Shown here: piece after piece, positions 49,928 through 59,174 of the stretch
Numbering within the stretch: position 1 is the first letter of the stretch
How the letters are laid out: each line of letters begins with the position of its first letter
NCBI GenBank assembly: GCA_902800795.1
Contig: CADCFQ010000010.1
Span: forward strand, 62,001 to 126,000
Length of the DNA stretch: 64,000 bases
Direction of reading: 5' to 3'
DNA from: an uncultured Ruminococcus sp.
Lineage (GTDB): Bacteria; Bacillota; Clostridia; Oscillospirales; Ruminococcaceae
Notes under the pieces: model-generated
The model's database searches: none
Seen by the model: the letters and a program-made list of their open reading frames with translations, nothing else
Told to the model about the DNA's origin: nothing
Translations under genes and position numbers: made by a program

Positions 49928-51493
49928 TCACATCAAAGGAGCAAAGATCTTGGCTATGCTTCCAAGTATCTTCATGCTGAGTTTTTCATTCTTTATCGTT
50001 TCCTTTGTTACCTGTCTGCATTTTTCAAGGGTCGCCTGATAGTCCCTCTCAATATCAGCGATGCAGGAAGTGTTGTACATATATGTGGCACACTCGAAGT
50101 GGTGATAAAGGCTTCTGTAGTCAAGGTTTATCGTTCCAACAACGGCCTTTTCATCGTCGCTCACAAATATCTTTGCGTGACAGAACCCGGGTGTGTATTC
50201 ATAAATCTTTACTCCGTCCTTTATAAGCGAACTGTAGTGCTTTTTAGCAAGTGAATACGCAAGCTTCTTATCCGGTATGCCGGGAAGTATTATCCTGACA
50301 TCAACTCCTCTTCCTGCCGCAAATTTAAGTGCCCCCTCCAGCTCGTCATCAAGGATAAGATACGGAGTCATTATGTGAACATAGCTCTTCGCACGGTTAA
50401 GTATATCCATATAAACACATTCGCCTATCTTCTCGCCGTTGAGCGGGGAGTCCGAATAAGGCATAACATAGCCCTGAGCCTTTTCGGGCTTTGAGGGGAT
50501 ATATACCTCACGCCAGGATGCCCTGGGGTTCGATATGTTCCACATCTGCAAAAACATAAGCGTAAAGCTCTGAACAGCTTCGCCCTTGAGCATAACAGCA
50601 GTATCCTTCCAGTGGCCGAAGCGTTCGATCTTGTTGATGTATTCATCGGCGAGGTTCACTCCGCCGTTGAATGCCACCTGTCCGTCAATGACCAGTATCT
50701 TTCTGTGGTCACGGTAATTATAGTAGGTGGAGAGCATGGGAGTTATGGGTGAGAAAGGCTTGCTCTTTATACCAAGCTTTTCCAGCCTCTTAGGATAGTC
50801 AGCGCTTAGCGATGACATCTCGCACATCCCGTCATACATAACTCTTACATCCACGCCCTGTGCGGCCTTCTCTGCCAGGACAGAAAGGATCCTTCCCCAC
50901 ATATAGCCCTCATCTATGATGAAGTATTCCATGAAAATAAAGCTCTTAGCTTTGCTAAGCTCCTCTATCATGGCTTCAAACTTATACTCGCCAAGGGGAA
51001 AGAATGTAACATCAGTATTCCCGTAGCAGGGAAAGCATCCTCTTTTGTTGAGATACTGACACAGTGAGGACGTTCCCGAGCTTATCATATCGGGCGCATT
51101 GATTATCTCCGGATCCTGTGCAAGGCGCCTTTTGCTTTCTTTTATCGCCTTGGCAACTTTCAGCTTTATGTCTCTGTTAGCAACATCCGTCTGTGTAAAC
51201 CACATGAACACTGCTCCGGGTATCGGGAACAAGAGCACTATCACCAGCCAAGTCAGCTTAGCCGAGGAATCCATTTCCTTATTGAAAAGATACAGCACCA
51301 GCGCCAGCGAGAAGCAGACATTTATTATCGTCATATATCTTGTATTCTCTTCAAATATCCCTACCACCACAAAAATGAGTATGATCTGGAGCAGGATAAC
51401 AAGAGCCATTATAGCAAATCTGCTGAAGAGTATGCTCGTTATGCTTTTTTTCTTTTCGGGCAAAAGCCTTATTATATCTTTTTCTTCATCCAT
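49928..51493 (-). CDS. cls: Cardiolipin synthase (phospholipase D family)
   Basis: Cls joins two phosphatidylglycerols to form cardiolipin in the membrane. The 521-residue protein has three hydrophobic segments in the first 100 residues (ALVILLQIILIFVVV and two more). Two PLD domains follow with HKD motifs, HRKILVIDGQVAFNGG and HAKIFVSDDEKAVVGT. The segment FFPLGEYKFEAMIEEL is typical of the family. Length is normal. A GGTGATATT site precedes the ATG. Confidence 0.94.
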   Translation of the reverse strand: MDEEKDIIRLLPEKKKSITSILFSRFAIMALVILLQIILIFVVVGIFEENTRYMTIINVCFSLALVLYLFNKEMDSSAKLTWLVIVLLFPIPGAVFMWFTQTDVANRDIKLKVAKAIKESKRRLAQDPEIINAPDMISSGTSSLCQYLNKRGCFPCYGNTDVTFFPLGEYKFEAMIEELSKAKSFIFMEYFIIDEGYMWGRILSVLAEKAAQGVDVRVMYDGMCEMSSLSADYPKRLEKLGIKSKPFSPITPMLSTYYNYRDHRKILVIDGQVAFNGGVNLADEYINKIERFGHWKDTAVMLKGEAVQSFTLMFLQMWNISNPRASWREVYIPSKPEKAQGYVMPYSDSPLNGEKIGECVYMDILNRAKSYVHIMTPYLILDDELEGALKFAAGRGVDVRIILPGIPDKKLAYSLAKKHYSSLIKDGVKIYEYTPGFCHAKIFVSDDEKAVVGTINLDYRSLYHHFECATYMYNTSCIADIERDYQATLEKCRQVTKETIKNEKLSMKILGSIAKIFAPLM

Positions 51494-51524
51494 AATATCA
51501 CCACCGATGTATTATACAAATAAC

Positions 51525-51553
51525 ATTATACCCTATCTGCCCCGCATTGTCAA
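51525..51553 (-). promoter_or_regulatory. Sigma-A-type promoter for cls
   Basis: Minus-strand TTGACA (51548-51553), 17-base spacer, TATAAT (51525-51530), perfect consensus. Confidence 0.88.
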
Positions 51554-51565
51554 TCACGTTAAAGC

Positions 51566-51615
51566 CAAAAAAACAGCGCTGTATTCCCTTCCGCCAAAGG
51601 ATAAGGGAATACAGC
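51566..51615 (-). terminator. Terminator of the GntR-ABC operon
   Basis: Perfect 13-base arms GCTGTATTCCCTT and AAGGGAATACAGC (51578-51590, 51603-51615). On the minus strand they are followed by GCTGTTTTTTTGG. Confidence 0.88.
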
Positions 51616-51674
51616 AAGATCAGGTTCATTCGGTTTACGGCTGTCTTAGTGGTGTCGGCAGCACAGTTACATTT

Positions 51675-52421
51675 TTATTTTATATAATGCTCCACACCTT
51701 TCAGATATACCTTCGTGCTTATAAGGTATGAAACGACATACCCCGGCACAGCAAGCAGAACGAGCTTTCCTGCCGGCCCTGCTTCCATTATGTGTTTTAA
51801 ATCCATATTTTCGATCAGATCAAAGATACTTTCCCAAACGCTGTCCCCGTTTCCCATCCATGAAAGATCGGCAAACATAAAGTATACACCCACACAAAAC
51901 ACCAAAACGATCACCATGAGCGTTTTCACAAAGCTTCCGGTCTTCGAGCCGAAAGCGAAAAAGAACGGAAGCTCGACCGCCCTGAAAAACAGCACCACAA
52001 GAGCGATCAGCACCATCATCTGCGAAACGTCAGGCACACTGTCCGATATCAGCTTTCGTGTCAGAAAGTTAGCGAGCACCGTGGCTCCGAGTGTGAAGAT
52101 CACAGAACAGAGTATCAGTATATAGCAGCTGCCGACCTGCTTTCTTATGCCGCCGGGCACCGAAGCGGTATAATAGCCCCACTTTTTTCTTTCATCACCT
52201 GACAGCAGATTTGATGCCATCATACCTACGACAAGAAAGGCAGTTCCGAACATAAAGAAATAGATAAAGCAGTATACCCGGCTGCTTTCGCCGGACACTA
52301 TTTCTGACCATCCATCAGCAGAAACAAAGACCGGGAACGTGCAGAAAACCAATACCACTGTCAGCACAATAAAAAGGTTAGATCTGTTTATCTTGATATC
52401 CTTGAACAAAAAACCAAGCAT
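51675..52421 (-). CDS. ABC-2 type permease subunit
   Basis: A 248-residue integral membrane protein with six apparent helices. It starts MLGFLFKDIKINRSNLFIVL, a layout common to ABC-2 permeases paired with YtrB-like ATPases. The signature is weak, as usual in this family. It directly follows a second permease (overlap of one base) and ends the operon. Probably half of a heterodimeric transmembrane part. The substrate is unknown; related operons answer to cell-wall stress or antimicrobial peptides. Confidence 0.78.
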   Translation of the reverse strand: MLGFLFKDIKINRSNLFIVLTVVLVFCTFPVFVSADGWSEIVSGESSRVYCFIYFFMFGTAFLVVGMMASNLLSGDERKKWGYYTASVPGGIRKQVGSCYILILCSVIFTLGATVLANFLTRKLISDSVPDVSQMMVLIALVVLFFRAVELPFFFAFGSKTGSFVKTLMVIVLVFCVGVYFMFADLSWMGNGDSVWESIFDLIENMDLKHIMEAGPAGKLVLLAVPGYVVSYLISTKVYLKGVEHYIK

Positions 52422-53275
52422 CAGCTCACCGCTCCTTTCTCACCGTTTTTAGCAGGCTTCGTATCATCCATAGGCCTGTCAAGAGCCTTTGCGCTCATAA
52501 AGAACACACCGGCTGTCAGCAAAGCCGCCCCTATAAGAAACAGCCACCTGAAGTCTAACAGTGTATCCGTCAGCTTGCCAAGGTCCCTTAACAAATATTC
52601 CTCCGCAAGCTTATCCTCGGTCACGGGCAGCTTGCTTATCTTGACATTCATCTCCTGCGCAAGACGGATGATCTCCTCGTGTGCCTTCTGTGCCGAGCTG
52701 TTTACAAAAAAGTATAGCGCAATATACAGACCGACATATATCCCGCCCAGCAAAACACTTGCTGCAAGCTTTCCCTTCTTGACGCTCCTGAACCTGTAAA
52801 AGGGATACATGGACATCACATTAAAAAAGAACACGATGACCGCAAAAGCTGCAAACACCTCAAGGTAGAATGCTTTGAATCCTATACCGAATATGGCGCA
52901 CAGAATAAACGTCATAAGCAGATGTGTCAGCACAGCCGCAGATATGGTGACAGCGTTTGCCAGGTAAACCGCACCCACCAGCTGCTTCGAGGTCATCGGC
53001 AGCGTTTTCTGATATATGTTCCAGCGGCTCATGATGTCAGAGCCGGTGTTATTTATCACAAAGCCGATAAGCACGACCAGCATCCCGAACACAGCGAAAT
53101 AGTAGGTCGTTTTAGCGGCTTCATCTGCCCCTTTTCCGGCGTATTTTCCTATATTTCCGTAAAGGCACGACATTTTGACCAGTATCCACATAAGCATGAG
53201 CGTAAAATAGGTCGCAGCCGTGATACAGAATCTTTTTCTTGAGATAAAAAGCTCTTTGACAATAATGCCTTTCAT
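52421..53275 (-). CDS. ABC-2 type permease subunit
   Basis: A 284-residue membrane protein starting MKGIIVKELFISRKRF, with about six hydrophobic segments and a large outside or inside loop between the fourth and fifth (NSSAQKAHEEIIRLAQEMN). The ATG at 53275 overlaps the stop of the ATPase gene (TGATG) and has AAGGAG eight bases upstream. A GTG nine bases earlier sits on that site. It overlaps the next permease gene by one base, so translation of the three is coupled. Confidence 0.8.
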   Translation of the reverse strand: MKGIIVKELFISRKRFCITAATYFTLMLMWILVKMSCLYGNIGKYAGKGADEAAKTTYYFAVFGMLVVLIGFVINNTGSDIMSRWNIYQKTLPMTSKQLVGAVYLANAVTISAAVLTHLLMTFILCAIFGIGFKAFYLEVFAAFAVIVFFFNVMSMYPFYRFRSVKKGKLAASVLLGGIYVGLYIALYFFVNSSAQKAHEEIIRLAQEMNVKISKLPVTEDKLAEEYLLRDLGKLTDTLLDFRWLFLIGAALLTAGVFFMSAKALDRPMDDTKPAKNGEKGAVS

Positions 53276-54153
53276 CAGGACCACTCCTTTTTGTTCCTGT
53301 TCACATAATAGACCATTATATCATCAAGGGCAGCAGGGTCGATAACAGCTCCGGAGTATTTCTTCATACAGCCTGACTTATCACTGACAAGCGCCTCCAC
53401 CCCGAATTCGGTTATCCTGGCACTTATGATATCATTTTTGTCAATGCTCTCATAGTCGCTCCTGGAGCATTTCAGTATCCCGTGAGAATTGAGCACATCA
53501 TCCTTGTAGCCTGTGATGAGCAGCTTTCCCTTGTCGATAAAGGTAACGCTGTCGGCTATCTTTTCAAGATCCGACGTTATATGCGAGGACATCAGGATCG
53601 AGTGTTCCTCGTTTTGCAGGTATTCAAGAAAGATATCCAGTATCTCATTTCTTACCACAGGATCAAGCCCTGTTGTCGCCTCATCCATAATAAGGAGCTT
53701 TGCGTTGTGAGAAAGCGCAGCCGCTATCTGAAGCTTCATTTTCATACCCTTCGAGAATTGCCCGAACTTCTTCTTTGAAGGCAGCGAAAACCTGTCAAGA
53801 TAGTTAAAAAACGTCTCGCTGCTCCATTCATCAAAGATCCGTTTCAGTATGGAATTCAGGTTTTTGGCATTTAGCGTTTCGTGAAAGGGAAGCTCGTCAA
53901 AGATAGCAGCTATGCTTTTCTTTATCTCCTTTTCATCCTTTATGTTGTCAAGCCCGAAAACGCTGACAGACCCCTCGTCGGCCCTTATGATATTAAGGAT
54001 AGTGTTTATAGTTGTGGTCTTCCCGGCACCGTTTTGCCCCACAAATCCCATAATGCTGCCCTTGGGCACATTGAAGCTGAGATCGTCGAGAGTGAACCCG
54101 TCGTATCTTTTGGTTATCCCTTTTATCTCGATAGCATTAGTGTATTCAGCCAT
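53275..54153 (-). CDS. ABC transporter ATP-binding protein
   Basis: A 292-residue ATPase. Walker A is GFVGQNGAGKTTTINT, the Q-loop is near AAIFDELPF, the signature is FSKGMKMKLQIAAAL (LSGGQ variant FSKGM), Walker B is LLIMDEATTGLDP and the H-loop His is in ILMSSHITSD. The FSKGMKMK form is typical of the YtrB/BcrA-like group with GntR-regulated operons. It lies two bases after the GntR gene. Confidence 0.93.
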   Translation of the reverse strand: MAEYTNAIEIKGITKRYDGFTLDDLSFNVPKGSIMGFVGQNGAGKTTTINTILNIIRADEGSVSVFGLDNIKDEKEIKKSIAAIFDELPFHETLNAKNLNSILKRIFDEWSSETFFNYLDRFSLPSKKKFGQFSKGMKMKLQIAAALSHNAKLLIMDEATTGLDPVVRNEILDIFLEYLQNEEHSILMSSHITSDLEKIADSVTFIDKGKLLITGYKDDVLNSHGILKCSRSDYESIDKNDIISARITEFGVEALVSDKSGCMKKYSGAVIDPAALDDIMVYYVNRNKKEWS

Positions 54154-54155
54154 GA

Positions 54156-54530
54156 TTATTCTCCTCCAAACAAAATGTCCAAAAGTTCATGGAGCTCCGA
54201 CAGCTCAACGCCGCCAAGCTTAGCCTTTTCACAAGCCTGTGATAAGAGCGTTTCTGCCTGCTTAAGATACTCCTCACGCAGAAGCTCACGGTTCTGTGCT
54301 TTAACGAAGCTGCCTTTTCCCGTGAAGGATTCAATAAAGCCGTCACGTTCAAGCTCCTCGTACGCTCTTTTCGTCGTGATAACGCTTATCCTCAGCGCCT
54401 GAGCAAGAGCACGCATAGACGGCAGGGCGTCCCCTGGCGAAAGCTGTCCGCTCATTATCTGCTCCTTGATCTGGGCCGTGATCTGTTCGTAGATCGGCTC
54501 ATTAGACGAATTTGAAATGATAATATCCAT
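54156..54530 (-). CDS. GntR-family regulator, YtrA type
   Basis: A 124-residue repressor with an N-terminal winged helix-turn-helix (PIYEQITAQIKEQIMSG, LPSMRALAQALRISVITTKRAYEELERDG) and a short helical dimerisation tail (QAETLLSQACEKAKLGG). This is the YtrA subfamily, which lacks a ligand-binding domain. The start at 54530 has AGGTGATC upstream. It is the first gene of the ABC operon and most likely represses its own promoter, where a perfect palindrome is found at 54544-54564. Confidence 0.93.
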   Translation of the reverse strand: MDIIISNSSNEPIYEQITAQIKEQIMSGQLSPGDALPSMRALAQALRISVITTKRAYEELERDGFIESFTGKGSFVKAQNRELLREEYLKQAETLLSQACEKAKLGGVELSELHELLDILFGGE

Positions 54531-54543
54531 GTGATCACCTGAA

Positions 54544-54564
54544 TGTATATATTCTATATATACA
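54544..54564. promoter_or_regulatory. Probable GntR/YtrA operator
   Basis: Perfect nine-base arms TGTATATAT (54544-54552) and ATATATACA (54556-54564) with a three-base centre, just downstream of and touching the -10 box. Adjacent TATAGTG repeats lie under the -10. Confidence 0.65.
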
Positions 54565-54592
54565 CTATACACTATATGCACACGTTTGTCAA
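54564..54592 (-). promoter_or_regulatory. Promoter of the GntR-ABC operon
   Basis: Minus-strand TTGACA (54587-54592), 17-base spacer, TATAGT (54564-54569). Confidence 0.8.
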
Positions 54593-54673
54593 GTGTTTTT
54601 TCAAAAAAATATATTTTCTCCGTCACTATCATTGCACTTAGATATTCAATTTGATGAATTTAGGTTTTAGCTA

Positions 54674-54702
54674 TTGAAAAAGGTGAGATCTTATGGTATA
54701 AT
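54674..54702 (+). promoter_or_regulatory. Promoter for the synthetase-capA pair
   Basis: TTGAAA (54674-54679), 17-base spacer, TATAAT (54697-54702). The leader is about 80 bases, too short for a T-box. Confidence 0.8.
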
Positions 54703-54789
54703 ATACTCTGTGTTGATATTATTGGCCTGTTAAAACGTTTAGCTTGTGTTATATGATATCTGACAGTTTATTCATTGAAAGGTGATCTT

Positions 54790-56808
54790 ATGGGCGATAA
54801 GAATAAAGAAAGAAAAAACTTTGAGATACCCCGTCCCGAGTTTCCGAAAAGGGCTGTTGTCACAGCAGGTATGCCTTACGGAAACAAGGAGCTCCATTTC
54901 GGCCATGTTGGCGGAATGATGGTGTTTGCCGATACCTATGCAAGGTTTCTGCGTGACAGGATAGGAAAAGAGAATGTAATATTTGTGACCGGAACAGACT
55001 GCTATGGTTCTCCCATAGCCGAGGGCTGGAGAAAAAAGGTCGAGTCAGGTGAGTTTGAGGGAAGCCTTGAGGACTTCGTCTCGGCTAACCACGACAAGCA
55101 GGCAAAGACCCTTGAGGATTACAGCATAGCTCCCGATCTTTTCGGAGCTTCCGGCCTTGGAAGATCGAAAGAGATCCATGCCGATGTAACTGACTGGTTC
55201 CTTAAGTCTCTTTATAAAAAGGGACAGCTTGAAAAGATAACCACTATGCAGTTCTTCGATGAGAAGGCAGGTGTTTTCCTTAACGGCCGTCAGGTCATAG
55301 GCAAGTGTCCTGTCGAGGGCTGCACCTCGGAAAAGGGTTATGCAGACGAGTGCGATCTCGGTCATCAGTATATGCCCGAGAACCTTATAGACCCCGTCAG
55401 CACACTGACAGGCGAGAAGCCTACTATGAAGCCGGTCAACAACTGGTATTTCAAGCTTTGTGACTATGAGGAGCTTTTAAAGGGCTGGGTAGCAGAGCTC
55501 CAGAAGAGAAAGGACGTAAGACCTGTTGTCTGGAAGACAGTGTCTGAGTTTCTGAAGCCGCCTGTGATCTATATTAAGAGAGAATTTGAGCAGAAGTACT
55601 TTGAGATAAAGGATCAGCTCCCTGAGCATGAGTATCTTGAAGAGCCAAAGAAGCCTTCGTTTACTATCGAGTTCAAAAAACTTGCTGACTGCGAGACTTC
55701 GTGTAGAGTGCTCACCGATAACAATATAAGATACAGGACAGGCAAGAAGCTTGTTCCTTTCAGACTGACAGGAAACATCGAGTGGGGCGTTCCTGCGCCT
55801 GATTTTGATAACGACGGCGATAAGCTTACGGTCTGGGTATGGCCTGAATCCCTTTGGGCTCCTATCTCATTCACACAGACCTACCTTGAAGAGCAGGGAA
55901 GAGACAGAGCCGAGTGGAAGGATTACTGGTGCAGCAAGCAAGCACAGGTATACCAGTTCATAGGCCAGGACAACATCTATTTTTATGCGATAGCAGAGCC
56001 TGCAATGTGGATGGCACAGCAGGAGAGTGAGGACAAGACCTTTGATCCTGCCGAGGGCGAGCTCCAGCTGCCTGTCATCTGTGCTAACCATCACATCCTT
56101 TTCCTCGATAAAAAGGCTTCAAGCTCCGGCTCTGTTAAGCCGCCTATGGCTGATGAGCTCCTTGACCACTACACAGCAGAGCAGCTGCGTATGCACTGGC
56201 TGGGTCTGGGTCTGGGTCAGCGATCGGTAAGCTTTATGCCGAAGCCCTATAATCCTGATGCAAAGCCCGAGGATTCTGATCCTGTTGTAAAGGACGGACT
56301 TCTCCTTTCAAACGTATACAACAGAATGATAAGAACAGCCTTCTACACCGCACAGAAGGAGCTTGACGGCATACTTCCCGATAATGCTCCCAGCGAGAAG
56401 ATAATGGCTGATGCCAAAAAGGCCGTGCTTGACTACGAGCGCCATATGTCAAGGTTTGCGTTCCACCAGTGTACCTATGTGCTTGACAGCTATATCAGAA
56501 ACGGCAGCAAGTTCATGGCTAAGGCCTTAAAGCCCGGCGAGCAGACAGAGGATGAGCTGAGACAGGCGCTTGCAGACATTTTCCACATCATAAGAACTGC
56601 CGGTATCCTTCTTCACCCCATGGTGCCCGAGGGAACCGAAAAGCTAAGAGATTACCTGCAGCTCGATGAGCGTATCTGGTCATGGGATACAGTGTTTGAG
56701 CCCCTCACATTCTTTGCGCAGAGCGGACACAAGCTCAAATTCCTGCCCCCAAGAACGGATTTCTTTACACGCCACCCGAGCCAGTTTGAGACAAATACAG
56801 AACAGTAA
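54790..56808 (+). CDS. Methionyl-tRNA synthetase-like class I synthetase with altered KMSKS loop
   Basis: A 672-residue class I aminoacyl-tRNA synthetase most like MetRS. The HIGH motif is HFGH at 36-39 in MPYGNKELHFGHVGG. VTGTDCYGSPIAEG matches the MetRS TGxDxHG region, and a zinc-knuckle-like CPVEGCTSEKG to CDLGHQ lies in the connective domain. IGQDNIYFYAI matches the MetRS GKDI region. The KMSKS signature reads KKASSSG at 441-447. The helical anticodon domain follows, but the C-terminal EMAPII-type tRNA-binding domain of many bacterial MetRS is missing. It could be the only MetRS or a paralogue with a modified role. Start ATG at 54790 behind AAAGGTG. Confidence 0.82.
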   Translation: MGDKNKERKNFEIPRPEFPKRAVVTAGMPYGNKELHFGHVGGMMVFADTYARFLRDRIGKENVIFVTGTDCYGSPIAEGWRKKVESGEFEGSLEDFVSANHDKQAKTLEDYSIAPDLFGASGLGRSKEIHADVTDWFLKSLYKKGQLEKITTMQFFDEKAGVFLNGRQVIGKCPVEGCTSEKGYADECDLGHQYMPENLIDPVSTLTGEKPTMKPVNNWYFKLCDYEELLKGWVAELQKRKDVRPVVWKTVSEFLKPPVIYIKREFEQKYFEIKDQLPEHEYLEEPKKPSFTIEFKKLADCETSCRVLTDNNIRYRTGKKLVPFRLTGNIEWGVPAPDFDNDGDKLTVWVWPESLWAPISFTQTYLEEQGRDRAEWKDYWCSKQAQVYQFIGQDNIYFYAIAEPAMWMAQQESEDKTFDPAEGELQLPVICANHHILFLDKKASSSGSVKPPMADELLDHYTAEQLRMHWLGLGLGQRSVSFMPKPYNPDAKPEDSDPVVKDGLLLSNVYNRMIRTAFYTAQKELDGILPDNAPSEKIMADAKKAVLDYERHMSRFAFHQCTYVLDSYIRNGSKFMAKALKPGEQTEDELRQALADIFHIIRTAGILLHPMVPEGTEKLRDYLQLDERIWSWDTVFEPLTFFAQSGHKLKFLPPRTDFFTRHPSQFETNTEQ

Positions 56809-56829
56809 GATGAAGGGAAGTTTTAAATA

Positions 56830-58104
56830 ATGAGAACCACAAAAGTCAAAGCATTTTTGCTTGCAGCCTTTGTTTGTCTTTCGTTTGCATCCTGCGGTCA
56901 GCAGATCGAGGGCGATGTAGACGATATCTACAAGAAGCAGGCACAGGAAGCCTCCTCCGCACAGGACGACAGCTCCGAGGCCCAAAAGGCAAAGCCCGCA
57001 GAGACAAAGAAGCCAAAGGCTGATCCTTCGGAGTCCGAGGCTCCCAAGAAGGACGATTCCAGAACAGGCACAAAGACCGCTCACCTGGTTTGTGCAGGTG
57101 ACAACCTCATACACGATAACATATATGTAGATGCCCAGAAAGACGACGGCAGTTATGATTTTACAAAGTGCTATGCTCCCTGCAAGAGACTTATAGAGGG
57201 CGCCGATGTGGCTATCCTCAATCAGGAGACACTTGTAAACGATGCTTTTGAGCCTTCGACCTATCCTGTTTTCTCCACCCCCACAGAGGACGGAGATGCA
57301 GTTGTAGACCTTGGCTTCAACGTTATCTCCATGAGCAACAACCATGTCCTTGATATGGGCTCCGAAGGCCTTATCTCTTCTCTGGATTACTGGGACTCTA
57401 AGGATGTCGTTCATTACGGTGCTTACCGTGATGAAGCCGATTCCGAGGATATAAAGACTATGGAAGTAAACGGCATCAAGTTTGCATTCCTTGGCTATAT
57501 GGAGCACACCAACGGCTTCTTCCTTGATGACGACGAACCCGGCAAGGTGGTTTACCTAGAACAGGAGGACGTTATCGAGCGTCAGATAAAGAAGGCAGAC
57601 GAGATGGCAGATGTGGTAGTTGTTTCCTGCCACTTCGGAACAGAGATCGAGAACGAGATAAACGCCCAGCAGGAGACCCTGTCTCCCAAGCTTGTAGACT
57701 GGGGCGCAGACCTTATAATAGGCACCCAGGCTCATGCTCTTTCGACCTGTGAGTATCTTGATAAGCCTGACGGCGGAAAGGCTTTCGTTTACTACGGCCT
57801 CGGAAACTTCCTGAACACAATGTATGACCCCAGATCTTTGGTAGGCATCGTCGGCGACCTTGATGTTGTAATGAACTTTGACACCAACGAGCTCACCTTT
57901 GAGAATGTCAAGGCTATCCCCGTCATCTCACATTTTGAAGCTACAAGCTATGATTCCATGTGGTATAACTGCGCTATCTATCCTATGAAGGATTATACCG
58001 ACGAGCTTATGTCAAAGAACTTTATGTACGGCGACGGCTTCTCATGGGATTCAGTAAACCAGTGCATTTCCTACATCCCTGATGAGTTTCTGTCTATCGA
58101 ATAA
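56830..58104 (+). CDS. CapA-family lipoprotein (poly-gamma-glutamate synthesis-like)
   Basis: A 424-residue exported lipoprotein. The signal peptide ends in LSFASC (Cys22), then comes a long Ala/Lys/Glu/Ser linker to about residue 80. The CapA/PgsA metallophosphatase-type domain shows LVCAGDNLIHDN, ILNQETLV, SMSNNHVLDMG, VVSCHFGTE and GTQAHALSTCEYL. The last is usually GxHPHV. It lies 22 bases after the synthetase gene and shares its promoter. Role in polymer export or wall metabolism is inferred from the family; pgsB and pgsC are absent. Confidence 0.87.
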   Translation: MRTTKVKAFLLAAFVCLSFASCGQQIEGDVDDIYKKQAQEASSAQDDSSEAQKAKPAETKKPKADPSESEAPKKDDSRTGTKTAHLVCAGDNLIHDNIYVDAQKDDGSYDFTKCYAPCKRLIEGADVAILNQETLVNDAFEPSTYPVFSTPTEDGDAVVDLGFNVISMSNNHVLDMGSEGLISSLDYWDSKDVVHYGAYRDEADSEDIKTMEVNGIKFAFLGYMEHTNGFFLDDDEPGKVVYLEQEDVIERQIKKADEMADVVVVSCHFGTEIENEINAQQETLSPKLVDWGADLIIGTQAHALSTCEYLDKPDGGKAFVYYGLGNFLNTMYDPRSLVGIVGDLDVVMNFDTNELTFENVKAIPVISHFEATSYDSMWYNCAIYPMKDYTDELMSKNFMYGDGFSWDSVNQCISYIPDEFLSIE

Positions 58105-58116
58105 AGCATAATAATC

Positions 58117-58155
58117 AATGCCCGGAAGGTTTAATGAACCCTCCGGGCATTTTTT
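58117..58155. terminator. Terminator between capA-like gene and the oxidoreductase
   Basis: AATGCCCGGA and the matching CCGGGCATT arms with inner GGT/ACC, then TTTTT on the plus strand. The converging minus gene ends in the T tract. Confidence 0.87.
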
Positions 58156-59140
58156 ACATCTCCTGCGGAAACTTCATTCCCCAGCTTTTTCTGCATTCAT
58201 CCATTATCTTCATAACGGCCATAGTTGACGAGTGAGGAACTATCCGGCTCTCCTTCAGTCCTATGGACAGACAGCGGTGTACCTCTTCTATCTCATATTC
58301 ATAGCCGTTTACGATGTTCGGTATTACAGACTTTTCTATCTCCTTACAGTCACGGTCATAAAGTGTGGCTTCACAGGAGCAGAAAAACCAGTTGCCAAGG
58401 GTGATGAGCCCTTTATCTCCCGAGATAACGGCGTTGTTTGTGTTCGGGATCTCAAACCCGGAATTCAGGCTTGCAAAGGCGCCGCCTTTATACCTGAGCG
58501 TGATCGAGTTGCTAAGGTCAACTCCGTCCCTGCCTATGTGAGCAGAGCTTATTATCTCCTGTGGCTCCTCTCCCAGAGTGTCAGCTGCCAGCGTTAGCGG
58601 ATAAACAGCAAGGTCAAGCAGCGCACCTCCGCCGCAGGCAGGCGAGAACAGCCTGTCATCCGGGTCATATTCCACAAGGTTGCAAAAATCCGCCTTGACA
58701 TATTCCACCTTGCCTATGCGCCCCTCGCTTATCCATTCCATAGCTTTAAGATAGGTCGGACGGCACTTCATCCACATGGCCTCCATAAAAAAGAGGTCTT
58801 TTTCTTTTGCCTTGTCAAGCATGATACCCAGCTGTTCACAGTTAAGCGCCGCCGACTTTTCACACAGAACGTTCTTTCCGTTTTCCAGACAAAGCATTGC
58901 GTCCTCAAAGTGAGCGCTCATAGGAGTAGCGATGTATACGACATCTATATCCTTGTCCTCTGCCAGTTCCTTATAGCTGCCAAAGTTTTTTTCAAATCCG
59001 AATTGCTTTGCAAAAGCAGCGCCTTTCTCCGCTGTCCTTGAAGCAACAGCATAAAGCTCTGCCTCGGGGACGCCCCCAAGTGCTTCACAGAAAGTCCTGG
59101 CTATCCTTCCTGTTCCTATAACTCCCCATTTAAAGCTCAT
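58154..59140 (-). CDS. Gfo/Idh/MocA-family oxidoreductase
   Basis: A 328-residue NAD(P)-dependent dehydrogenase. The Rossmann motif GVIGTGRIARTFCEAL lies near the N-terminus, followed by YIATPMSAHFEDAMLCLENGKNV and the catalytic EKSAALN (EKP-like). A C-terminal alpha/beta domain includes GGGALLDLAVYPLTLAA. It most resembles the trans-1,2-dihydrobenzene-1,2-diol/sugar dehydrogenase branch. The substrate is unknown. I chose the ATG at 59140; longer starts lack a good site. It follows the lipoprotein gene by 34 bases. Confidence 0.85.
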   Translation of the reverse strand: MSFKWGVIGTGRIARTFCEALGGVPEAELYAVASRTAEKGAAFAKQFGFEKNFGSYKELAEDKDIDVVYIATPMSAHFEDAMLCLENGKNVLCEKSAALNCEQLGIMLDKAKEKDLFFMEAMWMKCRPTYLKAMEWISEGRIGKVEYVKADFCNLVEYDPDDRLFSPACGGGALLDLAVYPLTLAADTLGEEPQEIISSAHIGRDGVDLSNSITLRYKGGAFASLNSGFEIPNTNNAVISGDKGLITLGNWFFCSCEATLYDRDCKEIEKSVIPNIVNGYEYEIEEVHRCLSIGLKESRIVPHSSTMAVMKIMDECRKSWGMKFPQEM

Positions 59141-59174
59141 CTCATCACGGCCTTTCATCAAGTCTATATCAACA

